From positions 232,558,944 to 232,622,943 of the forward strand of contig CP136061.1 in assembly GCA_032622095.1 (NCBI GenBank): a stretch of 64,000 nucleotides of DNA, written 5' to 3'. Below are positions 44,089 to 57,186 of the stretch, in pieces. The stretch's first letter is position 1; each line of letters opens with the position of its first letter. A program made the translations under genes and the position numbers. Below the pieces are notes generated by a model. It saw only the letters and a program-made list of their open reading frames with translations. It was not told the origin of the DNA and did not search any database. This DNA comes from Siphonodentalium dalli. Its lineage: Eukaryota; Mollusca; Scaphopoda; Gadilida; Siphonodentaliidae.

Positions 44089-45002
44089 ATTTCCCCTCTC
44101 ACTTTCCTTTTAATGACTATTGAACCAGCTGATTGAACTGAAATCTAGTGCAAAAATAATATTCATTCATTAATGCATTTCTATTACCTTTTTGCTATTT
44201 AAGTATTAAATTTAATTTAGCCATTTCCTTTCAATAACTATTTAACTGGAATCCAGTGCAAATATCATCAATGCATTTCTATGCACCTGCTTTTTGCTAT
44301 TTAATTATTTAAGTTGATTTAGCCATTTACTTCACATGTGACAAATATTTGATTATATTTTCTTCTGACCATACCTTATATAAGTCATATAATAATCATT
44401 ATTGGTGCACACAATACTCTATTAATAGGCTACTAATAATTATCCTTTTCAACCTTTTATAGAAATCTTTCACCCATTTATACTCATTCTTATCTGTAAC
44501 TTGTGTCTGTTTCTCATTCTCACCTAATGAACTAGATACATGTATAGCTAAATATAACAGGTGGGGGGGGGGGGGGTAATAAAAATTTGCAGGAAGGTAT
44601 GCCGGGGTGGGTGGGTGTCACGAGGGGCAAAAAACGCGTTTTTATAACCTCATACAAATTTTTAACTAAAGACATTTTGTGCCCTTATTTGACATGTGTA
44701 ACAGTTTAAAACATATTATAAGAATTTATAACTGCAAACACACCATATTTATGTTACTGGGACCTCATATGGGCCTTAGTGGAGATGACATTAAGCTATG
44801 GCATCTTGCATATGCGGCGGTGGGGTGAAAACATTCCTTCTCGACACCCGTCGGAAAGAAGCTTCGAGAAATGTAAAACTGAAATAAATAAAGTTGTCTT
44901 GATGTAACTAAAGCCCAGATCATTGTGTGGATGGCAAAAGAGCGAGCAACTGTCTCAAACATTAATGTGACTATCAATGGCTAGAATATAACTGTCATCA
45001 CA
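44089..45002. other. End of unit B and unique tail
   Basis: Positions 44089-44360 match the end of unit A. Positions 44361-45002 have no counterpart in A. They include a G-run near 44563 and a GGGTGGGTGGGTGTC segment related to the G-rich repeat at 8880-10165. No coding region recognised. Confidence 0.4.
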
Positions 45003-48000
45003 CTACGATTCTCGACCGATCGGGACGAAACTTGGTACGTGTGTGTAGTTTGACCAGGCGGTCGACGTTGTCGTATTGGCGAGCCCGTGCGGCGCCCGCT
45101 TCGCGCATGCGCAGACGAGATCTCGGAAACGGGTGGTGCTATCGACTTGAAATTTGCTATGTGAATGTATCTTGCCCCGGAAACGAATTTTATCGGGTCG
45201 CCGAGCCCGTGCGACGCCAGCTTCGCGCATGCGCAGACGAGATCTCGGAAACGGGTGGAGCTATCGACTTGAAATTTGGTATGTGAATGTATCTTGCGCC
45301 GGATACGAATTTTATCGGGTCGCAAAGCCCGTGCGACGCCAGCTTCGCGCATGCGCAGACCATATCTCGGAAACGGGTAGGGCTATCGACTTGAAATTTG
45401 ATTTTTGAATAGCCCGGACAACGTCGGGCTTGGTAGAGCTATCGACTTGAAATTTGGTTTTTGAATAGCCCGGACAACGTCGGGCTCATCGGCTAGTCTC
45501 ATATATATTTTGAAGACCTCTGTTTGTCTGTCTGTATGTCCTTTATAGAATCGAAAACGGGTTGACCGATCGAGACCAAACTTCCTATCCAAAGGTAAAA
45601 TCCCACGGACACCGTCGACGTTGCGTTTTGGAGAAGCTCATATATCGGGCTCATCGGCTAGTCTCATATATATGTTGAAGACCTCTATTTGTCTGTATGT
45701 TTGTCTGTCATTTATACAAATCAACGATTCTCGACCGATCGGGACGAAACTTGGTACGTGTGTTTAGTTTGACCAGGCGGTCGACGTTGTCGTATTGGCG
45801 AGCCCGTGCGGCGCCCGCTTCGCGCCCGCTTCGCGCATGCGCAGACGAGATCTCGGAAACGGGTGGAGCTGTCGACTTAAAATTTGGTACGTGTGTGTAG
45901 TTTGACCAGGCGGTCGTCGTTGTCTTATTGGCGAGCCCGTGCGACGCCCGTGCAGCGCATGTACAGACCATATCTCGGAAATGGGTGGAGCTATCGACTT
46001 GAAATTTGGTATGTGAATGTATCTTGCCAAGGATACGAATTTTATCGGGTCGCCGAGCACGTGCGACGCCCGCTTCGCGCATGCGCAGACCAGATCTCGG
46101 AAACGGGTAGGGCTATCGACTTGAAATTTTGTTTTTGAATAGCCCGGACAACGTCGGGCTGGGTAGAGCTATCGACTTGAAATTTGGTTTTTGAATAGCC
46201 CGGACAACGTCGGGCTCATCGGCTAGTCTCATATATATTTTGAAGACCTCTGTTTGTCTGTCTGTATGTCCTTTATAGAATCGAAAACGGGTTGACCGAT
46301 CGAGACCAAACTTCCTATCCAAAGGTAAAATCCCACGGACACCGTCGACGTCGCGTTTTGGAGAAGCTCAGAGCACCCGTTCTCCAATCTCAGTCACAAA
46401 AACGGCACTGCGGTGGTTAGTCAAGTGATAATTTAATGAGCGTTTGTTTTTGACGCATCGCTATAAAGAGCGTTTGTTTACCATTAAACGTTATTAGCAT
46501 CTGCAGAGAGATATACGGGCCATAGTACTCTATCTCGGAAACGGGTGGAGCTATCGACTTGAAATTTGCTATGTGAATGTATCTTGCCCCGGATACGAAT
46601 TTTATCGGAATATTTTGAAGACCTGTTTGTCTGTATGTTTGTCTGTCTGTTATTAATACAAATCTACGATTCTCGACCGATCGGGACGAAACTTGGTACG
46701 TGTGTGTAGTTTGACCAGGCGGTCGACGTTGTATTCGCGAGCCCGTGCGGCGCCCGCTTCGCGCATGCGCAGACGAGATCTCGGAAACGGGTTGAGCTAT
46801 CGACTTGAAATTTGCTATGTGAATGTATCTTGCCCCGGATACGAATTTTATCGGGTCGTCGAGCCCGTGCGACGCCAGCTTCGCGCATGCGCAGACGAGA
46901 TCTCGGAAACGGGTGGAACTATCGACTTGAAATTTGGTATGTGAATGTATCTTGCCCGAGATACGAATTTTATCGGGTCGCCGAGCCCGTGCGACGCCAG
47001 CTTCGCGCATGCTCAGACCAGATCTCGGAAACGGGTGGAGCTATCGACTTGAAATTTGGTTTTTGAATAGCTATCGACTTGAAATTTGGTTTTTGAATAG
47101 CCCGGACAACGTCGGGCTCATCGGCTAGTCTCATATATATGTTGAAGACCTCTGTTTGTCTGTATGTTTGTCTGTCATTTATACAAATCTGCGATTCTCG
47201 ACCGATCTGGACGAAACTTGGTACGTGTGTGTAGTTTGACCAGGCGGTCGACGTTGTCGTATTGGCGAGCCCGTGCGGCGCCCGCTTCGCGCATGCGCAG
47301 ACGAGATCTCGGAAACGGGTGGAGCTATCGACTTGAAATTTGGTACGTGTGTGTAGTTTGACCAGGCGGTCGTCGTTGTCTTATTGGCGAGCCCGTGCGA
47401 CGCCCGTGCAGCGCATGCGCAGACCAGATCTCGGAAACGGGTGGAGCTATCGACTTGAAATTTGGTGTGTGAATGTATCTTGCCCCGGATACGAATTTTA
47501 TCGGGTCGCCGAGCCTGTGCGACGCAAGCTTCGCGCATGCGCAGACCAGATCTCGGAAACGGGTGGAGCTATCGACTTGAAATTTGGTTTTTGAATAGCC
47601 CGGACAACGTCGGGCTCATCGGGTAGTCTCATATATATTTTGAAGACCTCTGTCTGTATGTTTGTCTGTCATTTATACAAATCTACGATTCTCGACCGAT
47701 CGAGACGAAACTTGGTACGTGTGTGTAGTTTGACCAGGCGGTCGTCTTTGTCGTATTGGTGAGCCCGTGTGGCGCCCGCTTCGCGCATGCGCAGACGAGA
47801 TCTCGGAAACGGTTGGAGCTAACGACTTGAAATTTGGTACGTGTGTGTAGTTTGACAAGGCGGTCGTCGTTGTCGTATTGGCGAGCTATCGACTTGAAAT
47901 TTGCTATGTGAATGTATCTTGCCCCGGATACGAATTTATCGGGTCGCCGAGCCCGTGCGACGCCAGCTTCGCGCATGCGCAGACGAGATCTCGGAAACTG

Positions 48001-48245
48001 GTGGAGCTATCGACTTGAAATTTGCTATGTGAATGTATCTTGCCCCGGATACGAATTTTATCGGGTCGCAGAGCCCATGTGACGCCAGCTTCGCGCATGC
48101 GCAGACCAGATCTCGGAAACGGGTAGAGCTATCGACTTGAAATTTGGTTTTTGAATAGCCCGGACAACGTCGGGCTGGGTAGAGCACCATAGAGCTATCG
48201 ACTTGAAATTTGGTTTCTGAATAGCCCGGACAACGTCGGGCTCAT
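45003..48245. repeat. Satellite array 3 upstream of unit C
   Basis: The largest array of the same modules. Its right part follows array 1 in order (for example 46335-46540 against 430-620), so it is the orthologous array plus an extra left portion. Many units contain CGCGCATGCGCA. An 18-bp anomaly lies at 48178-48195, see findings. Confidence 0.9.
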
Positions 48246-50280
48246 CAGCTAGTCTGTATATATATAAATGAGTAGGATCTGTCGGAATTTCTCAGACCCC
48301 TGGACCGAGTTCAACCAAATTTGGTGTGGTGTCTCGGGGTAATTATACCCTGGCGGATGTTGTAATGATATCAGTTTTTCCAAACTTTTAATTAAACAAA
48401 AATAAAATAAAATTGGTTTTGTTAAATTGAGCAAGGAATTCAATCTAAAAAAAATATATATTAAAACAATATATATAAATCAAAATGTTTCAATGACCGA
48501 CCAAATGTGCTTGAAGCGCACAAAGGGACGGTCGCTAAATAAAGGCTCTGTCAGAGGTCAAAATGTGTGCCAATAAACTCCCACAAAGGGAGCCACGGGT
48601 ATCTCCTACGCTGAATATAGCTAGGCTCCCAAAGGGAGCCTGTTTCAGCTAGTTTAGTATAATAGAAGTAAGTTGCTCCAGTAGCCTAACATAAGTGGTA
48701 TGGAATATGTTAGATATGGGCTGGTTGACAGATTAATCAGGAAATAGTTAGAAATTATGAAATTGTGTGTATCCTGCACAATGACCTAGGTTTACAGATG
48801 ATAAGCAATTTATAAAACATTTATTTTTTCAATTAAAACAGCTTCAGAAACAGGTTAAACTGTTATTTGAAATAATTGAGATAATTCCCAGTCATATGAG
48901 TGATATTAGTAGAGTTTTATGCGATTTTAGACCAATTTTAGTGAAATTTGGGGGGTGGGTACGTGTAAACAAAAATTGGGAGTAAATTTTTTTTTTTAAA
49001 GCAGGTTTGTGGGTGGTGGGTCCCCGAAAATGCCAGATGCAAAAAAAAACCGGCATACCTTCCAGGGGGGGGGGGGGCACAAAAGTGTTATCATACAGGG
49101 CCGGGGTGGGTGGGTCCGAAGAGGCCTGAAAAAATGAGTTTGTGCAAAATGTTTTCTATTCACATTTTTGCCCTTGTTTTAAGTTGTTTTCAAATATATT
49201 CATTAATAATTGTGTTCTAAGGCAGGTTATGACCTTTACAGACACTTAGGAACAGGGTAGGTATAAGATATAAGTAATACAGGGGAGATCTTCCAAAAAC
49301 ATACCTATATCGGGCGGGGTGGGTGCATCTCAGAGGCCTGACAAAAATTGTTTGTGCAAATTGTTTTCAACCCACATTATGGACATTGTTTTAAGTTGTT
49401 TTCACTAATAAATGTGTTCTAACATAGATTATGACCTTAACCAACACTTAAGAACATATGTAGGTATAAGATAAAGCACTCTCTGGTGCCAATACCAGTG
49501 ATGACTGAATAGGAGTGCTGGTTTGCATTTCACCTCAAATTAATATTGAATAGTGCTGGCATTTTCACTCTGGCATGTCTAATGACCAAATAATACTAGT
49601 GCTTCAGAGTGCTGGCTAACAAAATACCTCAAAATACCTCAAATGCCAGCCTGTTTATTTGGCTCCAAAGAGTGATACTTATATAATATATAGCTGTCAT
49701 TGCAGGTATGGCTATAAGGTGTTCTGATATGATGGTTGGTGGCACCTTTTTGGGAACAACAGTGAAGAAGTCATTAATTAGTAACTGGACTATTTATGTA
49801 AAAATTAAACACAATGTTGGCTTATTGGCACTATAAATATTACCTCACAATATCTGTGCATACTGTAGAATAAAACACTTTTTATTTCAAAATGTATTTT
49901 TCAATGTCGAAAACAACATCATAACCATTGATAGTTTTTCAATTGTTTGAACACTTGGAATCTGTCAGAAACGGACAAATATAAAACTTACCTTTGATTC
50001 TGTTTGATTTGGTCTTGAATAGATTTAAAATGATTTTTTTCTTATTTTAGGGGGTGGGTCCAAAAAAATTATGCGGGAAAAAAATATTTTTTTTGCACAA
50101 AAAGGGTGGGTGGGTAGAAAAAGGGCTGTAAATTTGTTTTTGGGCCCTGTATGTGTAACTTTTTTCATGCCCCTCCCCCCTGTTCCTTCCTGCAAATTTT
50201 TACTACCCCCCCCCCCCCTGAATATAATGATTATTATTATGAGCTAATAAACAAATTCAAATTCAATTCATGTATTACGT
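48246..50280. other. Upstream block C, distal part
   Basis: Near-identical to 8180-10230: dispersed repeat at 48250-48420, the AGGCTCCCAAAGGGAGCC hairpin near 48620, and G/C-tract repeats at 48950-50220. No gene. Confidence 0.5.
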
Positions 50281-50942
50281 CGGGTACGAAGCCAGTGGAA
50301 GGGGCGTTGCGGGAAGGCGAAGTTGTCTTACTGGTATATATTTAGAAGGAGGTTACGAAGTTTGGTCTGATCCATGTGTTCGTACTCGGTGTTCAGTTTA
50401 CGCAGGGAAAGTAAACAAAGGGAAGGTTCAGCTCTTCATGACGTTATGAAATCCGAATGGAGCCCGGCCGCCAAGTTTCTGGTGGGATCTATGTTCCCTG
50501 GTTTTCGTAACCTCCTTCTACGCATTAGACAACTTCGCCTGCCCGGTCGAACCTCAGCCTCCTCTCCCGGTTACGCCGTGGAGTTGCACGGAACAGTGAG
50601 CCAATCGGAACTCACTACGCACTCGGCACAGGCTCGTCGAAATCGACAAATTCGGACGCAGTGAGTTCCGATTGCTCGCTTTGGGAGAGGGGTAATGTTG
50701 CAAGAGCTATACTCGACCTTCACCTCAGAATTGGTAGTCACGTTATATTCAAGGATTTCGACTACAGCTCCAGCTCCTTCCAATGTTGGGACGGCACGTC
50801 GGTAATCGAATGGACCCAGATGAAATCTGATAGTTTAGCGAGTAGACCTGGCAGTGGGAACCGCCATAATAACAGACGTTTAAAACAATTTTATTGTTTC
50901 AAAATATTCACTTTATGGAACTATTTGTGCCCGAGGAAGTAG
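50281..50942 (+). other. Foldback-rich segment, ORF broken
   Basis: Counterpart of 10225-10901. A 16-bp deletion after GTGAGCC near 50602 shifts the frame, splitting the 194-residue reading frame into pieces of 96 and 93 residues. Confidence 0.4.
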
Positions 50943-53900
50943 GTAATATATATTTTGGTGTATTATAGTATATATTAGAATATGTGCGTATAGGCATATC
51001 ACATGGGTGGGTGGTTTAAACTTTAAGAAGATGATTTTAAAAATCGTGATTTCTGCTATGTTCACTTTTACTGGTACTACTGTACTAATATTAGTTACGA
51101 TATAGTACATTTTACATTTTATTTAAGTAACGAGAGTCCTAGTGGGTCATTCCACATAACAATACACAAATACACAGTAATCTTATCCCTTGGCCAAAAT
51201 GCAAATTTATTCTTTTCAACGGGAACAGGAATTAAGGCGTCTCACAATATTAATGTATCCTGATTGTAATCATTTAATAGGTAAACATATTACTTATCAA
51301 TTGAACAGTCCAATGCTAGCACATGTTATAGAATAAAACTTTTAGTTGATATTTTGCCTAATATTTGCGTAATAGTCGGACTATTTTATAGTCCATTGTG
51401 CTTATCGGAAGTTATCCCCAAGAATGTTTATATATTCATACCGATCTTGCGTGCCGGTAATTAACACAAATATGTAAATTAGCACATGTTGAGCAGGCTG
51501 TGGCGTAGGTAGGTGCCTCCTGAGTGTACAGAAATAGCGACTGGTATTTCCTGCCCTGTGTGGGAACTGTTACATCGGAAGTCGTTCTATCGCCGATTTG
51601 TGATGGTTCTTGACTGATTTGTGACGGTTCCTGATGATCCAAGTTATACATTTTCGCGAGTTTTTGACAGTTAAAACGCAATGTTTGAGCCATCTAGGTG
51701 ATAATTCGATTAGTTTTTCCATTCCCATCATAATCTATGGTCTCAAATAACGTAAACATAATGAAAATCCTATTGTGCGAGTAATAACAACGACGAAAAC
51801 TGCGAATTGTGATATCTCGATCGGTTCTCTCCCGATCGAGTCGGTTCTCTCCCAATTTGATCGGTTCTGTCCGGGAAATACGATGACTATTATTTGGAAG
51901 GATACGTGAAAATAACCATGTAAACACAACGAAATATCAATTATGCTGAATTTACACCACTTATAAATGATCAATTTCAGTGAGTTACACTGCCTTCTTA
52001 CATATAATTATGTGTCAACAGTAGTAACATAATCGTTCACTTTATTGTGACGCAAAGAAGGGGGGGGGGTCTGGAAAAAAATTGCACATATAGGGCCCAA
52101 ACAGTTTTTTTCCGACCCCGAGGGACCCACCACCCCATTTGTGCAAAAAAAATATTTTTCTTTCTCATGTTTATCAAAATTTCAGAGTTTTTTTTTTATA
52201 AACACAGATCAGAAAAACGAAAAATAAACTGTATTTCCAGGTGTTTCCTGGTGTTTTCAGTATCTAACAACACAAATCGCCCTAGACCCCATTATAGCCT
52301 TAATATATCGAGTGTGTTGTGTCTGACAGAGAACACTGGCCAGTGTAAATAGTGGTAAACAGGTCAGGGGTTCTACAATTATTTGTGCATGACCAAAGAA
52401 CTCTTTAGTCTTATCCACCATGGTGGGGTGGGGAGGGGAATTGTTTTTGGTTAGGTATCAAGCCCGTAGCCAAGGGGGTTCCTTCCCTTCGAACGAACGG
52501 CCCTTCTGCCTACATGTGCCCGGTGGTGGTAATTGCCGTTCGCCGTTCGGGTGAACGTGTCATGTGCAGCAGTTGACCAAACGGCAAAATTTTGCTGAGC
52601 GGGACCTCCCTTCGAACAAACGACGTATGTACGTATATAGATATAGTCATACACTACATGCAGGCTTAGTTTGAATAGAGACTGGTGCACACCAATTCAA
52701 CACATATAGACCGCCAACACTTGTCGGTATAAAGCTGCTTTCACTGACATGCTGCTGATGCATGCGGCTATCGGATTATATAGGTACAACGTTTCAAACC
52801 ATACATATATTTAATACCGGGGTTGCTGTGGACGCAGTTAAGCGCAACGTTTTGAACTCGGATGCGTCTAACTGCATCAGCCGCAGGTATGCGAAAGCAG
52901 CTTAAGGCTCCGGAATTCGACCTGCATGTGGTTCATCAACATAACCAACTAAAAGTAGCTTGCCGGAATCACTGGATATAAAGACCCATACATACAGCGA
53001 AAGGGTGTCGCGTAAAGCACATAGCCGGGGCAGAGGCAGGTACACGAAAATACTACAGAGTGCCAATTAAGCTATGTCCATCAACCTTGGTCAAAATTTT
53101 CAACTGTTCGAAATATCATGCCCGACATAACAATAGTTGGAAATGTCACACGAAACAATAGGTTAAAATCGATTTCGTAGATCGATTTTCAACAATCTAT
53201 TGGTGGGGAATATTTTGTTTTAGACCATCATTTACATATTTTCCTACTTTTGGTCCAAATTTTGACTGAAATGACCATCAATTGGAAATTTTGCAACCTT
53301 GTAGTGGTGTCAGGTTTAAAGTTTCTAACATTTGGAAACACTGAGGCTACTCAATAGATACTAGGATTTTGTAATTTGTATGTTCAGATTTCAAAATTTT
53401 CTCACACAGGACCGATCTATGGTCGGCCCAGTGTGTCCTGGTCCCTCCCATATGGTCAGTTAAAAACTTATAAATAACTCAAGAAAAACAAATCGTGGGC
53501 GGGGATATTCCCTGCAGATAGACTACTATAGATGTTAGGATTTATAAATTTTCAGGTTCAGGTCACAAACTTGTCTGATACTGGTTCGATCCATGGTCAG
53601 GCCCAGTGGATTATGTTATTCTCCCACGCACAAGACAATTGATTCATTTAGAATAGCTAGGCTATATAGATACCGTTCAGATCCAGGCCTGTGAGAGAAA
53701 ACTTGGAAAAATCAAAGCTCAACTTTTTTGTTTCAGGGCGGATCTAAAGTACGCCGTTTGCATCGTATTTTTCCAACATTTTCACCGGGGGAGAAACCCC
53801 GGACCCCCCCCCCCCATTCAATGCGATAGGGGACACCCCATCTCGTCGCTTCACAGCTCGTGTCCAATGCCCTCATAATATATGACGAACTGTCTTTCAT

Positions 53901-54449
53901 GTGTTTGCAAATATTAATCCAGATTCGTGCGCATTTTAATTTCTTTCTAATTAATTTCCAGATATATAGTCCCTCGTAATAAGTGGAAATGATGTTGGAT
54001 CCTGTAGTAGATACTGTTTAGTTGGAACATTATGCGCTGAAATGATTGTGGTAGTATATATTATTGGCAACATGTTTAATGAGTCTGGCATAGTTAGCTT
54101 ACAACCGAAGTGTTGTTTCGGCTTTCCTCTGAGCAGAACTTAAATTTCGACAATTTTCGGTGGCCATTTTTTTTAGCCATCTTAGAATTTTTAATCGTGC
54201 TTGACTACTCATACCCACAAAAAAACATACTGATTTAAATCAATGATGTATATTGGTGCCGAATTGGCGTTTTGTCGTGTGGGTTTTCGTGAATAACTAT
54301 TTATTTGCGATTTTCATTATTATTGGCGGCCATGTTAGACGCCATCTTGAATTCTGAATTTTCCCCAAAGCGGATTTTGGATATGTTATACACTCCCGCG
54401 TCGAATGACACATCGCTTCTTTACCAATTTCTTCTGGGTATAACCTCCG
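50943..54449. other. Upstream block C, middle part
   Basis: Counterpart of 10902-14389, with the TTACATCGGAAG repeat near 51568, the foldback near 52735-52915 and hAT-related sequence at 53070-53830. Differences are scattered substitutions and small indels. No gene recognised. Confidence 0.45.
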
Positions 54450-55205
54450 ACAACCATACTAAAAAGCCATACAGTGCATACACAACTTCCAGATATACCA
54501 ATACCCCGCACACACGCCATTCGTACACTCCAGACTTGCATATACAGCTCACCCATGACAATTCAGCCACTCGCTGTATACTCACCCACCTCATTCAAGA
54601 ACATACAACTACTCCTTATATACATATACACAAAACAATGGCAATACAGTAACGACAGATATACATATACATCCCATCCATGACCACAAGGGCATGCTTA
54701 TAGACTCCAACAACCATCACCGTATAGTCATTACATATACCGCACGCCTATACACGTTATCCATGATAACCATACAACTACTCCATATTTATCCATACAC
54801 CCCACCCATTATCACAAAGCCAACATATGTATACATATACACCACCCATGACAATACAGCCACCAAATTGACACCTGTGACAATACAGCCACCCAATTGA
54901 CACATGTACATCCCAACCATGACCACAGCCACTGTATACATAAAAACACACAGATGATCATGAAGCTACTCTCTTATGCACCACTTCATCGACCATACAG
55001 CCACTCACTGTATACCTATTAACCTCACACACGACTGTACAAGCCACCCCCTCAGGCCTGTATACCCTTACATCTCAATATGTACACCCCTTCCATGCCC
55101 ATATAGCCACTCCTTGTATAACTATTCACATCATTCACGAGCAAACAATAACTCCCTGTATACATATTCACCTCGCCTATGACCATACCATCACTTCCTG
55201 GCTGT
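54450..55205. repeat. Minisatellite (CCATGACCATACAGCCACT unit), C copy
   Basis: Same array as 14390-15120, with minor length and base differences near 55035-55065. Confidence 0.8.
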
Positions 55206-56690
55206 CATAATAAAGTGTCATTTTGACATACACCTTGCATTAAGTTGATAAATGTTGATGCTAATGGGCGAGAGTAGCCACATAATATGGTCCATCTCAG
55301 TTCCGTTTCAAAGTTCTGCCCATTTTCGTTAAAAACTTTGGCCACAATCCCAAATGATGTTTTCGGCAAAATTCTATACTTCATTCTCTATAATAAATTT
55401 GTCATGCCCCATAAGGTACTGGGACGGCCAGACCATAACATTTAGTTGTCAGCTGATTAAGTAACATGTTTAATAACCAAGTGAGTCACAATTTGCTACA
55501 TGTTCGGAACAGCAGAGAATAATGTTCGGGATATATATATATGAAAAATCAACATAAAATCATAACAGATATGTCTCCATTTATTAACGATTGTTTTCAA
55601 TGCCCCTGCTATCTCCCAAAAATGACTGGTTACGATTGCAGTATGTAAGATACGTTACCTACAATTTGGATTTCCACACGAGCTGCATTTTATTTTCATA
55701 TGTTTTCTTATTGGCTGCAATTTATAACCCACATCGCAGTCCCATGGTCGGAAAATGCCAACCAAATTATAAGATAAGGATACTATAATGATTTTAATAC
55801 TATATTGAATTTTGCTGTAAGATACGTTACTGTAATATACGTTACCAAAAATTAGGTATCTTGGTTTCCCAGTGGAGAATTAAGAACATAATCACCCCAT
55901 TAAGTGACTTAAGAAGTTGACAACTCATACCTATCATTTGTACACATAAATATACCGCCATTCATTAAAAACAAATTAAACAAAAATAATATAGGTCTAT
56001 ACGTTGGTTATGAATGTATGTTTCTTGTATATAGCATCATGTATATGCTGTAAAGCTACAATTGTTCAACAAACTTAAGAGAATTAAGTTAATAATGTGA
56101 TTCATCTGCTTATGTTAATTTCTCAATCCGGTACACTAAGACGAAGTTTCGCGCACCGTAACGTATCATGTTTTGCTCAAGATAGCAATTACCTGCTGAC
56201 GTGGGAAGTGGTTTGGGGGGGGGGGGGGGTAGCAACGGGATTGTCGAATAGACCGATAGGTCTTATCGTCTCTTCCTGCCTCATGTGTAATTGTGTATGC
56301 CTTTAATTATGCATCAAATAAGAACAAAAATGCAATTTGACAATTTTTATCTAATCTTTTCTTCAGTTTTGTTTTCTGATATAGTGTGTTTCCCGTGCAC
56401 TCACCAACTGCTAATTAAGGCGGTATATATTGAATATATAGGGACGACGTCATGGCTTGATTGTCAGTTCAGGAAGTGGCCAGAGGTCCTGGTTGAGGGG
56501 TGGGGTGTCCTTGAAATTTCCAATTACCCCCTTCCCCTTGAACCAGACCAAACTCTCATGTTCACATAATTTGACTCGCACCTCTCCCCCATTGCGTTGT
56601 AATTTTAAAATTGGTACCTCAAGCTTTTCAACTGCATGTTGGGAATTTGAAGAAACGCTATCACAAAAAAGGATATAGGCTATATATACC
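55206..56690. other. Upstream block C, proximal part
   Basis: Counterpart of 15121-17204 without the 593-bp MITE; the empty site is AACTTAAGAGAATTAAG near 56071. G-run near 56216-56229. No gene. Confidence 0.5.
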
Positions 56691-56698
56691 GTATGTAA
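56691..56698 (+). promoter_or_regulatory. TATA-like element upstream of gene C
   Basis: TATATATA in the same context and spacing as in copy A, 85 nt before the candidate first-exon ATG at 56776 when measured from the start of the motif. Confidence 0.4.
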
Positions 56699-56775
56699 AC
56701 TTGATCTTTACTGTCCGATTTTCACGACTGAAGAGTCAAACCATAAATATTGCATTCAGAGAGTTTAGTCTTGGT

Positions 56776-56869
56776 ATGAACTACGATTCTACGTGTAAAC
56801 AGTATGTATTTTTACATAATTCAGATATTGTATACAATCTAAAACGTCAAAGTGGAGTATCTATACGTG
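56776..56869 (+). CDS. Candidate coding first exon of gene C
   Basis: 94 nt from ATG to CGTG before GTAAGT at 56870; identical phase to A and B. Confidence 0.5.
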
Positions 56870-57184
56870 GTAAGTGTAGGTCTAGGACCATTCTGTAACC
56901 GAAAAATCTTATTTGGAGCATCTACACTTTAAAGTGGGACCCCATATATAATGTATAAATAACTACACTTTTGTGTAGATTGAATTCTACCTATCTGTGT
57001 AGCTGATTTGTACTGAATATAATAAAGTGTATGGAAGGTTATACTTCAACTCGCTATTAAAATGTAGCCATACCTACACAAATAGTGTAAATATTTACTC
57101 TACAATTCTATAATTTAAAGGATTGGATACTTTAAAAAGTAAAAATGCTACTTTTTTGTGTAGAACTCTTGCACTTTTTTTCAG
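56870..57184 (+). other. Predicted intron 1 of gene C
   Basis: 315 nt, GTAAGT to T7CAG, with the TGTGTAG/CTACAC cluster. As in B, an in-frame ATG at 57145 would add 14 hydrophobic residues if the intron were retained. Confidence 0.55.
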
Positions 57185-57186
57185 TT

